A stretch of DNA of 64,000 nt, from contig CAZGRL010000004.1 in NCBI GenBank assembly GCA_964528155.1, positions 37,400 through 101,399 on the forward strand, in the 5' to 3' direction. How positions within the stretch are numbered: the stretch's first letter is position 1; each line of letters starts with the position of its first letter. This document shows, piece after piece, positions 7,952 to 15,233 of this stretch. The notes below the pieces were generated by a model. It had not been told where the DNA came from. It did no database searches and saw only the letters and a list, made by a program, of their open reading frames with translations. This DNA is from G001797105 sp964528155. GTDB taxonomy: Bacteria > Chloroflexota > Anaerolineae > Anaerolineales > E44-bin32. The position numbers and the translations under genes were made by a program.

Positions 7952-8881
7952 TCACGCTCGTCGAGAGCTCTGTAGGCTCGACCCGGACAATTCGTCCGCG
8001 AGCCAGGGTATCACGCGTTGCCATGTGGCAACGAGCGCCCGGGCAGCCGGCGAATCGGGCGCATGGCCGGTCACAGGCTCGCCTACCACCATCGCCTCCG
8101 TCACGGCCGGATCAAACGGGATCTGGCCGACCACGTCTGCCCCTCGCCGGCACGCCTCGTCCAGGATCTGCTCTGCCGCGGCGGGGTTCAGGTCAGCCTT
8201 GTTGAGGCACACGCCTGCCGGCATCCCGAAGTGCTTCACCATCTGAAGAGTCCGCTGCATGTCGTGGGCGCCGGCCACGCTCGGCTCGGTCACGATCAAT
8301 ACCAGGTCGGCTCCGGCGGCGGCGGAGATCGCCGGGCAGCCGATGCCCGGCGGCCCGTCCACAATCAAGATCGCGCTGCCCGTCTCCAGAGCGTGGAGAC
8401 GAGCTTGTTGCTTGACCAGCGTCACAAGCTTGCCGGAGTTGTCCTGGGCCGGGTGAAGCTCAGCATGAAAGAGCGGGCCATAGCGAGTCTGCGAGCGAAA
8501 CCAGCGACCCACCCGTTGGGGCTCCATGTGGATCGCCTCGGTTGGGCAGGAATACAAGCAGGCCGCGCAGCCTTCGCACGCGATCGGATCCACACGGTAG
8601 GCCCCCTCCACCAGGATCGCCTCAAAACGGCAAGCCTCCGCACACAGGCCGCAACCCTCACAACGCCCCGCATCAATTTCAGCCACCGAACCGCTGATGA
8701 ATCCGTGCTCTTCGCGAATTTCCGGCTGCAGCACCAGTTCCAGGTTAGCCGCATCGACGTCGGCATCGGCCAGCACGGCGCGCAGTTGTGGTGCGGCTTC
8801 CCATGCCAGATGAGCGAAGGCAGCAGCCACACTGGTCTTACCCGTACCGCCCTTGCCGCTCAGAATGACCAGTTGTTTCAT
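7952..8881 (-). CDS. MinD-superfamily P-loop ATPase with inserted 2[4Fe-4S] ferredoxin domain
   Basis: This 309-residue protein has an N-terminal Walker A GKGGTGKT (9-16) and an inserted bacterial ferredoxin domain with two CxxCxxCxxxC motifs (C74-C84 and C102-C112). The MinD fold then continues with DGPPGIGCP and TEPSVAGAHD. The family is found in anaerobes with NifX-type proteins and is thought to act in metallocofactor or electron-transfer maturation; the exact role is not established. The start overlaps the thioesterase stop by ATGA, implying coupled translation. A paralogue lies two genes upstream at 9357-10241. Confidence 0.92.
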   Translation of the reverse strand: MKQLVILSGKGGTGKTSVAAAFAHLAWEAAPQLRAVLADADVDAANLELVLQPEIREEHGFISGSVAEIDAGRCEGCGLCAEACRFEAILVEGAYRVDPIACEGCAACLYSCPTEAIHMEPQRVGRWFRSQTRYGPLFHAELHPAQDNSGKLVTLVKQQARLHALETGSAILIVDGPPGIGCPAISAAAGADLVLIVTEPSVAGAHDMQRTLQMVKHFGMPAGVCLNKADLNPAAAEQILDEACRRGADVVGQIPFDPAVTEAMVVGEPVTGHAPDSPAARALVATWQRVIPWLADELSGSSLQSSRRA

Positions 8882-9360
8882 GCCGCCGGCTCCCCTGGAT
8901 GGTCATAGATGCCCCACCCGAACTTATCTTCCGCTTCACGCGGGTCGAGAATTTCCGGCGGCAGACCGACAAGCAGCAGATCGGCTTCTGCCAACACCGT
9001 TTGCTCAGGTGAACGAATCTCGGCGTGGGCGAACGTCAGGCGGCCCTTTTGCCTTGTCAGCCAGCCCACGGCCTGTAACGGCCGGCCGATGGGTACGGGT
9101 TGGCGATAGCGGATTTCCAATTGGGCGGTGATGAAAAAGCGCTGGTGATCGCCAATCATCATTGTCCGACCAGCGACCTCGTCGAGGATGGCTGCGACGA
9201 TCCCGCCGTGGGCGATGCCAGGGTAGCCTTCATGCTCGGCCGCGAGGGTAAAGGCTGCCAAGACTTCATTGTGGCCGTTGTCAAAGAAGCGCAGCCGCAG
9301 CCCAGCCTCGTTCTCCATGCCGCAGGCAAAGCAGGTCCGGGAGTTGGGCTGCTGGTTCAT
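8878..9360 (-). CDS. PaaI/YbgC-like hotdog-fold thioesterase
   Basis: This protein of about 160 residues has a hotdog thioesterase pattern: GYPGIAHGGIVAAILDE carries the conserved HGG, followed by ITAQLEIRYRQPVPIG. The N-terminal TCFACGMENEAGL motif marks the PaaI-like subgroup with a CxxC. The ATG at 9360 overlaps the upstream stop as ATGA; an in-frame ATG at 9375 is less likely. The stop overlaps the next start in the same way. An acyl-CoA thioesterase inside a metallocofactor operon is unexpected and its substrate is unknown. Confidence 0.86.
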   Translation of the reverse strand: MNQQPNSRTCFACGMENEAGLRLRFFDNGHNEVLAAFTLAAEHEGYPGIAHGGIVAAILDEVAGRTMMIGDHQRFFITAQLEIRYRQPVPIGRPLQAVGWLTRQKGRLTFAHAEIRSPEQTVLAEADLLLVGLPPEILDPREAEDKFGWGIYDHPGEPAA

Positions 9361-10241
9361 GGGTCTGTGATGCATTCGAAGACCTTCAAGAACCGATTGT
9401 GATATTGCGGGTCCAATGCGACCAACGGTTGCCCGCGTGCAATCCCTTCGGCAATGGCACGCTCGAATGGGATCCGCAGCATGACCGGGATCCCCTCGCT
9501 CTCACAGTAGTCGGTTACGCTCTCATCACCGATGCCGTCTCGATTGATGATGACGCCCATGGGCAAACCCAAGGAGCGGCCGACCTGGACCGAAAGCCGC
9601 AGGTCGTGAAGCCCGAACGGCGTCGGCTCGGTGACCAGCAGCACGAAACTTGCGCCGCGCACTGCCTCCACCACTGGGCAGGAGGTGCCCGGAGGGCAGT
9701 CGAGTATCACGATCTGCCCATCCTGCGGCGTGGCCCAGCGCTTGAGCCGCCGGATGATCGGCCCCGCCATGGGCTCGCCCACATTGAGCACGCCGCGGGC
9801 GAAGTCAATCCCACCTTGTGCCGACCCGGCTTCGAGCACACCGATGGGTGACGGGATCTCCTCGAGGGCACCCTCAGGGCACTGGCGCGTGCAGCTCCCG
9901 CAGCCGTGACACAACTGCGGAAACACCAGCACCTTCGACCCCAGCACGGCGATGGCGTGGTACTGACACACCTCCGAGCACCGCCCACATCCCGTGCAAC
10001 GATCTTCGTCGACGCGGGGGATCATGACGGAGACATCCATCCGGCGAGCGAACTCCGGCGCCAGAAACAGGTGTGCGTTCGGCGCCTCGACGTCGCAGTC
10101 CAGCAGGAGGGGCGGCGGCCGACTCCCATCCGCCTCCAGTGCCAGGCTCAGCGCCAGGCTGGTAGCAACGGTCGTCTTTCCGGTCCCCCCCTTGCCGCTC
10201 GCTACAGCGATCCGCAGTGGCTTGCCCTCGTACTTATCCAC
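9357..10241 (-). CDS. MinD-superfamily P-loop ATPase with ferredoxin domain (second paralogue)
   Basis: This protein of about 294 residues has Walker A GKGGTGKT followed by two [4Fe-4S] motifs (CTGCGRCSEVC and CHGCGSCTRQC) and the MinD core (LDCPPGTSCP, TEPTPFGLHD). The frame is open to 10394, but the GTG at 10241 (VDKYEGKPLRIAVASGKGG) is preferred: the longer N-terminus looks non-coding and overlaps the NifX-like gene, whereas 10241 overlaps it by 8 bases only. It is a diverged paralogue of 7952-8881; such pairs often occur in tandem in anaerobes. Confidence 0.9.
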   Translation of the reverse strand: MDKYEGKPLRIAVASGKGGTGKTTVATSLALSLALEADGSRPPPLLLDCDVEAPNAHLFLAPEFARRMDVSVMIPRVDEDRCTGCGRCSEVCQYHAIAVLGSKVLVFPQLCHGCGSCTRQCPEGALEEIPSPIGVLEAGSAQGGIDFARGVLNVGEPMAGPIIRRLKRWATPQDGQIVILDCPPGTSCPVVEAVRGASFVLLVTEPTPFGLHDLRLSVQVGRSLGLPMGVIINRDGIGDESVTDYCESEGIPVMLRIPFERAIAEGIARGQPLVALDPQYHNRFLKVFECITDP

Positions 10242-10596
10242 GGCGGCCCGGTCGAAACATGACGGCGGCGCGCTCCAGCCTTCCGGCGCGATAGTCGTCG
10301 AGCGCCTGGCGCGCCGTGCAAGCCGAGTGACAGAGATACATCCCGATCCCGGCGGCATCGAGGGCCCCGAAGGCGTTCGGACCAAAGGCCCCACTGATCA
10401 CCGCCTCCGGCCCAAGGCGGGCGACAAACTCCGCCGCCCGGCCGCCTGCGCCGCCGGGGGCGTCGACCGCCGGGTTGCGGTGTGCCTCCCAGGCCAGAGT
10501 CTCACCGTCTACCGCCACAAAGCACGCCGCCCGGCCGAACCGGGGGTCCACCGGCGCATCCATATCCGGTGCGATAGTGGTCACGATGATTTTCAT
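10234..10596 (-). CDS. NifX/NifB-type dinitrogenase iron-molybdenum cofactor family protein
   Basis: This 120-residue protein has the NifX/NafY-like fold signature: an N-terminal MKIIVTT strand, DPRFGRAACF, NPAV, then ISGAFGPNAFGALDAAGIG and a final YRAGRLERA segment. The family binds Fe-S or Fe-Mo precursor clusters. No nitrogenase gene is visible, so a role in nitrogen fixation is not implied. A GTG lies one codon upstream (10599), but the ATG at 10596 gives the standard start. It overlaps the downstream MinD-ferredoxin gene. Confidence 0.88.
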   Translation of the reverse strand: MKIIVTTIAPDMDAPVDPRFGRAACFVAVDGETLAWEAHRNPAVDAPGGAGGRAAEFVARLGPEAVISGAFGPNAFGALDAAGIGMYLCHSACTARQALDDYRAGRLERAAVMFRPGRRG

Positions 10597-10599
10597 CAC

Positions 10600-11079
10600 T
10601 CAGCTCAGCAGGTTCTCGAATTCGTCCTCGTGCTCGATTTCTTCGCCCAGGATATGCACGGCCAGCTCGTAGGTGATCGGGTCCCTGCCGTGCGTCTTCT
10701 GCGCCAGTGTGTGGTAGACCTCGATCGCCCCCCGCTCGGCCTCGACCACCTTGCGCACGATGGCCTCGAAATCCCTCTCGTTCTCCGGCGGAGTCGGGTA
10801 ACCCTCGTTGCTCGGCTCGATCAATCCGGCCGCCTCGGAGGGTGGCTTGCCACCCAACGAAACGATCCGCTCCGCCAGCTCCTGCTGGTGTTCGAGTTCA
10901 TCCTTTGCGGTATCCAGCAGCAACTCCGAAAGTGGCTTCGCCGCTGGCCGGCCCGTGACCACCTGGCCCATATGGGTATAGGCAAACGCTGCCAGCCACT
11001 CATCGGCGTAGGCCCGCCGCAGGTCGGCGACCAGCTCAGCCACGTTCAGGTCGACGATCTCCTGACCTTTGTTGCCCAT
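10600..11079 (-). CDS. Ferritin-like diiron protein
   Basis: This 159-residue four-helix protein has diiron ligands spaced as in ferritin-like proteins: EWLAAFAYTHM, KDELEHQQELAERI, VVEAERGAIEVYHTL and ILGEEIEHEDEFENLL. A role in iron storage or peroxide detoxification is plausible. The open frame reaches 11307, but the ATG at 11079 has AGGGGA upstream and begins the conserved sequence, while the longer N-terminus overlaps the zinc-ribbon gene. Its stop abuts the NifX-like gene. Confidence 0.88.
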   Translation of the reverse strand: MGNKGQEIVDLNVAELVADLRRAYADEWLAAFAYTHMGQVVTGRPAAKPLSELLLDTAKDELEHQQELAERIVSLGGKPPSEAAGLIEPSNEGYPTPPENERDFEAIVRKVVEAERGAIEVYHTLAQKTHGRDPITYELAVHILGEEIEHEDEFENLLS

Positions 11080-11093
11080 GTTGTCATCCCCTT

Positions 11094-11309
11094 TCACTCG
11101 CGAACCATGGCCGTGCCGCACTTCGGGCACGAGATGTCCACGCAGCGCCGACCGGCCTGGTGCGGCACCTTGTGTCCGCACTTTGGGCAGAGGCAATCGC
11201 CTCCCGGCCCCGAGCCTGGCTTGGTGCCGCCTCCGCGGCCGCGGCCACCCCGTCCCTGGCCTTGTCCCTGACCTTGTCCCCGTCCTCCAGGTGAGCCTCG
11301 TCCCCACAT
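11094..11309 (-). CDS. Small Gly/Arg-rich zinc-ribbon protein
   Basis: This 71-residue protein has a low-complexity Gly-Arg-Gln N-terminus (GRGQGQGQGQGRGG) and a C-terminal zinc ribbon with two CPKCG motifs. A perfect AAAGGAGG site lies seven bases before the ATG. Similar small zinc ribbons accompany DUF5320 and NifX-like genes in anaerobes, but no function is established. The repetitive DNA at about 11225-11295 encodes the Gly-rich run. Confidence 0.8.
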   Translation of the reverse strand: MWGRGSPGGRGQGQGQGQGRGGRGRGGGTKPGSGPGGDCLCPKCGHKVPHQAGRRCVDISCPKCGTAMVRE

Positions 11310-11372
11310 CGGATCGCCTCCTTTAGAATTGCCGATGGCAGGTTTGCCGCATCACGCCGAGCGGCACCCCGC

Positions 11373-11699
11373 CTAATCGCTTTTCCCCTCGATCTCGTCG
11401 ATGCGCCCGCGGACGGCCTCGAGCTGCCCGCTCAGCGATTCGGCTTGTGCCTTCAGGGCCTCGAGCTCCTGCACTTTCGTCGGCTGCCAACCGAAAAAGC
11501 GCATCCATCCCGGCCACCCGGCAGCATGCAGGCCGTGTCGCCAACCTCGGGCGGCTCCCCAGGGCCCCCAGGCACTACCAAGATCCGAAGGCTGGCCTGA
11601 GTGGAGCGGTCCCGGCGCACCGAATCCCGCGCAGTAACCCATCCTCCGACCGGTCATCGGCCCTCTGCCGATCGGACCCGTTCGATCTCCGCCTGGCAT
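11373..11699 (-). CDS. DUF5320 family protein
   Basis: This 108-residue protein begins MPGGDRTGPIGRGPMTGRRM, the hallmark of DUF5320, followed by YCAGFGAPG. The middle is Gly/Trp-rich (about 45-70). The end (about 75-105) is a predicted coiled coil (QELEALKAQAESLSGQLEAV). The family is of unknown function and is usually encoded beside NifX-like and MinD-ferredoxin genes, as here. A strong AAGGAGGA site precedes the ATG. Confidence 0.88.
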   Translation of the reverse strand: MPGGDRTGPIGRGPMTGRRMGYCAGFGAPGPLHSGQPSDLGSAWGPWGAARGWRHGLHAAGWPGWMRFFGWQPTKVQELEALKAQAESLSGQLEAVRGRIDEIEGKSD

Positions 11700-11744
11700 G
11701 GTCGTTCCTCCTTCCTTCTCTGAATGGTGAATTCCCAGACAACG

Positions 11745-11984
11745 TCAGAACCGCCGGCACGTGCCGCCGTCTTCACGCGGCGGCGAGGCACAGCGGTCCT
11801 CCCGGCCACAGCACGTCCGCTGTTGAGCGGGCTCGTGACTTGACCTGGCGATGTACGGAAGCGAGATCAGCCGATCGTTCAGTAGGCTTCCACACTTCGG
11901 ACAGCGCGCCTCGCTGGCCGCGGTCGCAACCCGCACTTCCACTCTGTCCCCACATTCGCTGCAACGGTATTCATAGATGGGCAT
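11745..11984 (-). CDS. FmdB-type zinc ribbon protein
   Basis: This 79-residue protein begins MPIYEYRCSECGDRVEV and continues ARCPKCGS, the FmdB putative regulatory zinc-ribbon pattern. The Cys-rich C-terminus (RTCCGREDRC) adds possible metal ligands. The ATG at 11984 has GAGG five bases upstream; the open frame to 12203 adds only unlikely sequence overlapping the ferredoxin gene. FmdB proteins often sit next to redox or formamidase operons; the role here is unknown. Confidence 0.85.
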   Translation of the reverse strand: MPIYEYRCSECGDRVEVRVATAASEARCPKCGSLLNDRLISLPYIARSSHEPAQQRTCCGREDRCASPPREDGGTCRRF

Positions 11985-11991
11985 CTTCGCC

Positions 11992-12534
11992 TCACAGCTC
12001 GGGACGATAGGACATGGACTGCACGGCCGACACCGAGAGCCTTCTTCGGTGCTGCCGGCGCTGCCTGCGCGCACCGGGCCCGAAGCGGGACGCGCTTCCG
12101 TCCGCGACCGGGATTGCTCGCTCGATCGGTGCCGGACCGGACCTCCGGCGGTTGAGATTGCGGAGAAACGCCTCCGCAAGACGCGGGGCAAGTTCACGGG
12201 CAAATGCCGCCATCGCCTTCGCGGCCAGGTCTACCCATGGGCTGGTCCCAGAACGAGGTACCGTGTTTCCGCCCGCAGGGCCCGACTTGGCCAATGACAT
12301 GATCGTCACGACTTCCGGGAGTTCAACGGCGGTGAGCGCACCCTGCGGGCAGGCCTGCACGCAGCTGAGGCATCCCGTACATCCGCTGGACGCAATCACG
12401 GGTCTGCCGGCAAGAAGCTGGATGGCACCGGCCGGACAGGCCTCCACACAGGCGCCGCACCCACTGCACGCCTCTTCGTTCACACTGATGAGCACCGCCT
12501 CAATACTCCTCTTCTCCAGCGCGCCCTGCCTCAT
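11992..12534 (-). CDS. 2[4Fe-4S] ferredoxin with basic C-terminal extension
   Basis: Two CxxCxxCxxxCP motifs (CSGCGACVEACP and CTGCLSCVQACP) lie in the first 75 residues of a 180-residue protein. The remainder has a predicted helix (VDLAAKAMAAFARELAPRLAEAF) and an Arg-rich tail. A GTG 39 bases inside the frame (12495) is an alternative start. It probably carries electrons for, or docks with, the MinD-ferredoxin proteins of the operon; that is inference. Confidence 0.83.
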   Translation of the reverse strand: MRQGALEKRSIEAVLISVNEEACSGCGACVEACPAGAIQLLAGRPVIASSGCTGCLSCVQACPQGALTAVELPEVVTIMSLAKSGPAGGNTVPRSGTSPWVDLAAKAMAAFARELAPRLAEAFLRNLNRRRSGPAPIERAIPVADGSASRFGPGARRQRRQHRRRLSVSAVQSMSYRPEL

Positions 12535-12598
12535 GCACGCCGCCGATCCATCATGTGGATGATCCGGCTACCGGCCATCTTCCCTTCCGCCGAGCACC

Positions 12599-12997
12599 TC
12601 AGTGAAGGCGATCGACTTGGTCGACGAGGCGGCCCTCGACGTAGGCCATAGCCGCTTCATCGATCGACTCGAGGTCGGTGACAACCGGGCGGATGCCGCG
12701 CTCCTGCATACTCTGGTAGGCGCCCATGCCCATCCCCCCGCACAGCAACGCTTCACAGTCGGCAATAGACTGAGCCATGCGGGCATGACGGCTTTGGGCC
12801 TCCGAGTCGGTGCCGTGGGGCTGGCCTGGAGGACCGGGCTCGTGAGGCTCATTCGAGAAGTGCGCATGCCCGAGCTTCTCCCGCAAGTCCCGATCGACGA
12901 TTCGACCGTCCTCCAACGTCAGGACCAAGTAGTAGGGCGCTCGGCCGAAGTGCTGACTGATCGTCTTTCCATCCTCAGTGATCGCTGCGATCTTCAT
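12599..12997 (-). CDS. NifX/NifB-type cofactor-binding protein (second copy)
   Basis: This 132-residue protein begins MKIAAITEDGKTISQHFGRA, the typical NifX-family opening, followed by YYLVLTLEDG, an insert with several His residues, and CEALLCGGMGMGAYQSM. It has TGGAGG close to the ATG. It is a distant paralogue of 10234-10596 and is the first enzyme-like gene downstream of the XRE-cupin regulator, 92 bases away. Confidence 0.88.
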   Translation of the reverse strand: MKIAAITEDGKTISQHFGRAPYYLVLTLEDGRIVDRDLREKLGHAHFSNEPHEPGPPGQPHGTDSEAQSRHARMAQSIADCEALLCGGMGMGAYQSMQERGIRPVVTDLESIDEAAMAYVEGRLVDQVDRLH

Positions 12998-13089
12998 CCA
13001 TCCTCCACAATGAGAGCCAGGGGGCTCGTGTTATGATTTCGTTAGTCCCTCGTCCTGGCTCGATACCCAAGGGTCCTGCCCGCAGGTTT

Positions 13090-13746
13090 TCAACCGGCTC
13101 CTCCAATGCCGAAGTGCCGTGACGCCGCGCGGTTCTGGCCTCCAGGAGGACAGAGTACAAGCATGGCTCTCGAGGGTTTAGGCCGGGTGTTCAACCAGCG
13201 GTGAGGAAGATAAGCCTCGAACAGAAGGCTGTCGCCCGGCTCCAACTCGTAGCCCTGGCCCTCGATGAAATAGTCGACGCGGCCTTCCAGGCAGTACACG
13301 AACTCCTGCCCGGTATGGACGATCGGTGTCGGGCCGCTGTCGGTGTGAGGGTTCAGGGTGATCAGGAAAGGCTCGATCGTCCGGTCCGTCATCCCTGCCC
13401 CCAGGTCCTCCAGGAAGCCGTGGGCAAAGGCGACGTTTCGTCGGCCATCGGCCCGCACATGAGCAATCTCGCTGTTAGGAAGTTCGGTTTCGAAGAAGGC
13501 CGCGATCGGCACCCCGAGGGTCAGGGCGACCTTCTGCAGCGTGCTGACGCTGGGCGAAACTCTGCCATTTTCAATAAGGCTTAGCGTGTTTACCGCCAAC
13601 CCGCTCTCACCCGCCAAAGCCCGCAGCGAGTAACCCAGACCTCTCCGCAGGCCACGCAAGCGCCTTCCGACATCTGCTCCGCCATGGGCGGCCTGCCGTC
13701 GCCTGCGCCGACCTTGCTTTACGGCGTCTTGACCACCCCTGCGCAT
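13090..13746 (-). CDS. XRE-family regulator with C-terminal cupin domain
   Basis: This 218-residue regulator has an Arg-rich N-terminus, a helix-turn-helix domain at about 30-85 (LRALAGESGLAVNTLSLIEN, then SPSVSTLQKVA) and a cupin domain at about 125-200 (PIVHTGQEFVYCLEGRVDYF, LEPGDSLLFEAYLPHRW). Cupin sensors usually bind a small ligand or metal. The start at 13746 has GGGAGG upstream. It leads the metallocofactor operon, so it may control it and itself. A close paralogue lies at 19178-19882. Confidence 0.9.
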   Translation of the reverse strand: MRRGGQDAVKQGRRRRRQAAHGGADVGRRLRGLRRGLGYSLRALAGESGLAVNTLSLIENGRVSPSVSTLQKVALTLGVPIAAFFETELPNSEIAHVRADGRRNVAFAHGFLEDLGAGMTDRTIEPFLITLNPHTDSGPTPIVHTGQEFVYCLEGRVDYFIEGQGYELEPGDSLLFEAYLPHRWLNTRPKPSRAMLVLCPPGGQNRAASRHFGIGGAG

Positions 13747-13777
13747 CGCCCCTCCCGTCTCGTCTAGAATAATTGAG

Positions 13778-13807
13778 ATAATACCAATATAATAGGACAA
13801 AATGCAA
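13778..13807 (-). promoter_or_regulatory. Predicted sigma-70-type promoter of XRE-cupin gene / cofactor operon
   Basis: On the minus strand TTGCAT (13807-13802) is followed after 18 bases by TATTAT (13783-13778). The start codon of the regulator lies about 32 bases further. This AT-rich island (about 13760-13850) is distinct in the high-GC sequence and is the only obvious promoter for the operon. Confidence 0.55.
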
Positions 13808-14552
13808 AAATCAAGCGACCTTCATCCAATTATTATGGTATTTCGTCAATCACAGCTGTCGCATTTGACCCCGGCCATGTTCTGCCGTGGGGGCACGCGA
13901 GGGGCTCCGCTCTGGCAGGACTGATCCCCGTTCCAAGCGCCGCCCGGCCCCTGGCCGGAAGCGCAGGAGGTGGCTTCGCCTTGACAACCGCCCTTCCCAG
14001 GTCACCAGATCTCAAGTGGTTGACGAATATCATGGCTTGATCGCCTGGACAGATTTAATAGCGAGGCCACGAAATTCCATCTCGGTGCTGCGGGTCCCAA
14101 GAGATGGACCCGTTGCCATTGATAGAGGAGGCCGCCATGCCCGTCCCTTTCAAGTCCAGCAGGGTAATCGGGATCTGATTATTGTCAGTCGTCGGGGCCA
14201 AGAACATGGCCGGGGGTCTTGGCCCGCCAGGCTGCTGGAAACACGCAAACCTTTATCCCAAATCCCGCCAAATGCGGGCAAGGGCTTGAATCATCCCCGC
14301 CGGGCCCTGCCAAAACCGCCGCCCCCCCGGGTCGAATCCCTATTGGAGGGCTCCCCCTGCTCCGGCCGCAACCGCCATTGCCTTGGGGGAGTACACAAGG
14401 CCGTGCACCCTCCCGGCCACTGTGGCTATGCCGTTCCGGAATCTGCTGAAGAGACTGTCCTTCCCTTCCCGACGAAGTTCCGCCTGCGATTCGCGGACTG
14501 GAACAGAAGGGGGCAAGGAGTGGAAGGAGTCTCCCAAATGGAGGATTAAGAG
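13808..14552. other. Intergenic region without recognisable gene
   Basis: About 740 bases separate the divergently transcribed regulator and methyltransferase. It holds two small hairpins: 14091-14112 (stem CGGGTCC) and 14195-14225 (stem GGGCCAAGA, 9 bp). A 13-codon ORF at 14136 has a good ribosome site (AGAGGAGG) but no recognisable product. No tRNA or conserved protein was found. Confidence 0.5.
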
Positions 14553-15062
14553 ATGTCTGTATGCCAGGTAAGACTCGTGCTTTGGCTGATCTTCACAGGA
14601 ATCACGATCGCAGGCGGAGTCAGCACCGATCTCATCCTGCAAGCCAGCCCTTTTCCGGCGTGGCTTCGCATCACCGGCCTTGTGGGGATGTTCCTTGCGC
14701 ATTTCCCATTGAAAAGAACGGGCAGGTTGCTCGGCCGCATGGCGGATCCTGAGAGATGGGGTTGCACCACCAAGCTGGTCACAACTGATCTCTACCGCTG
14801 TCTCCGACATCCGCATCACCTTTTCATCGGCATTTTCATGACATCCCTTGGCCTCGCGATCGGACATTTTTGGTCCTTCCTTCTCATCGCGGTGCCGCAA
14901 TGGCTATGGATTCTCGGTTTCCTGCTTTTAGTGGAGGAGAAGGAATTGTTGGGAAAATTCGGGGAGGAGTACGCTGCCTATCGACGGGAAGTCCCAATGC
15001 TCATCGCGAATCCCGCTTGCCTGCTCGAAGTCCTCTCCACTCCTCTCGAAGTGTCTGAGTAG
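14553..15062 (+). CDS. Isoprenylcysteine carboxyl methyltransferase-like integral membrane methyltransferase
   Basis: This 169-residue protein has about four membrane spans and the C-terminal ICMT/PEMT-like signature: LYRCLRHPHHLFIGIFMTSL, then EEKELLGKFGEEYAAYRREV. This family methylates lipids or isoprenylated substrates using S-adenosylmethionine; the substrate here is unknown. The ATG has GGAGG nine bases upstream. It is followed 66 bases later by a small ORF and the epimerase, which may be co-transcribed. Confidence 0.82.
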   Translation: MSVCQVRLVLWLIFTGITIAGGVSTDLILQASPFPAWLRITGLVGMFLAHFPLKRTGRLLGRMADPERWGCTTKLVTTDLYRCLRHPHHLFIGIFMTSLGLAIGHFWSFLLIAVPQWLWILGFLLLVEEKELLGKFGEEYAAYRREVPMLIANPACLLEVLSTPLEVSE

Positions 15063-15128
15063 TCCACTGTACGATCCAGTGGAGGGAATACCGTCAAGCC
15101 TTCACGAACATAATGAAGGAGAAAGGCC

Positions 15129-15233
15129 ATGAACGCGGAACTGGTCAAGATAGGCATCATCATTTGTGAGGGGTTCCTCTGGGCTTCAGGCTGGTCGCAC
15201 CACTTTCCTTCTCCCCAGGAGGAGAGGACATGA
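15129..15233 (+). CDS. 34-residue ORF translationally coupled to the epimerase gene
   Basis: A short ORF (MNAELVKIGIIICEGFLWAS, ending QEERT) has a good GAAGGAG site and its TGA stop overlaps the ATG of the next gene as ATGA. It has a short hydrophobic stretch (IGIIICEGFLWA) and a His pair. It could be a coupling leader peptide or simply a translated spacer. I do not recognise it. Confidence 0.45.
   Translation: MNAELVKIGIIICEGFLWASGWSHHFPSPQEERT

Noticed and set aside
11225..11295. Short GC-rich tandem repeat, considered as CRISPR or VNTR
   Set aside because: It encodes the Gly/Gln/Arg run of the zinc-ribbon protein in frame; no spacer structure.
14136..14177. 13-codon ORF with a strong ribosome site
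   Set aside because: Too short and with no partner or conserved feature; kept only as a note in the intergenic entry.
14325..14345. tRNA T-loop-like word GGGTCGAATCCC
   Set aside because: The flanking bases do not form a T-stem or acceptor stem, and no anticodon arm is present.
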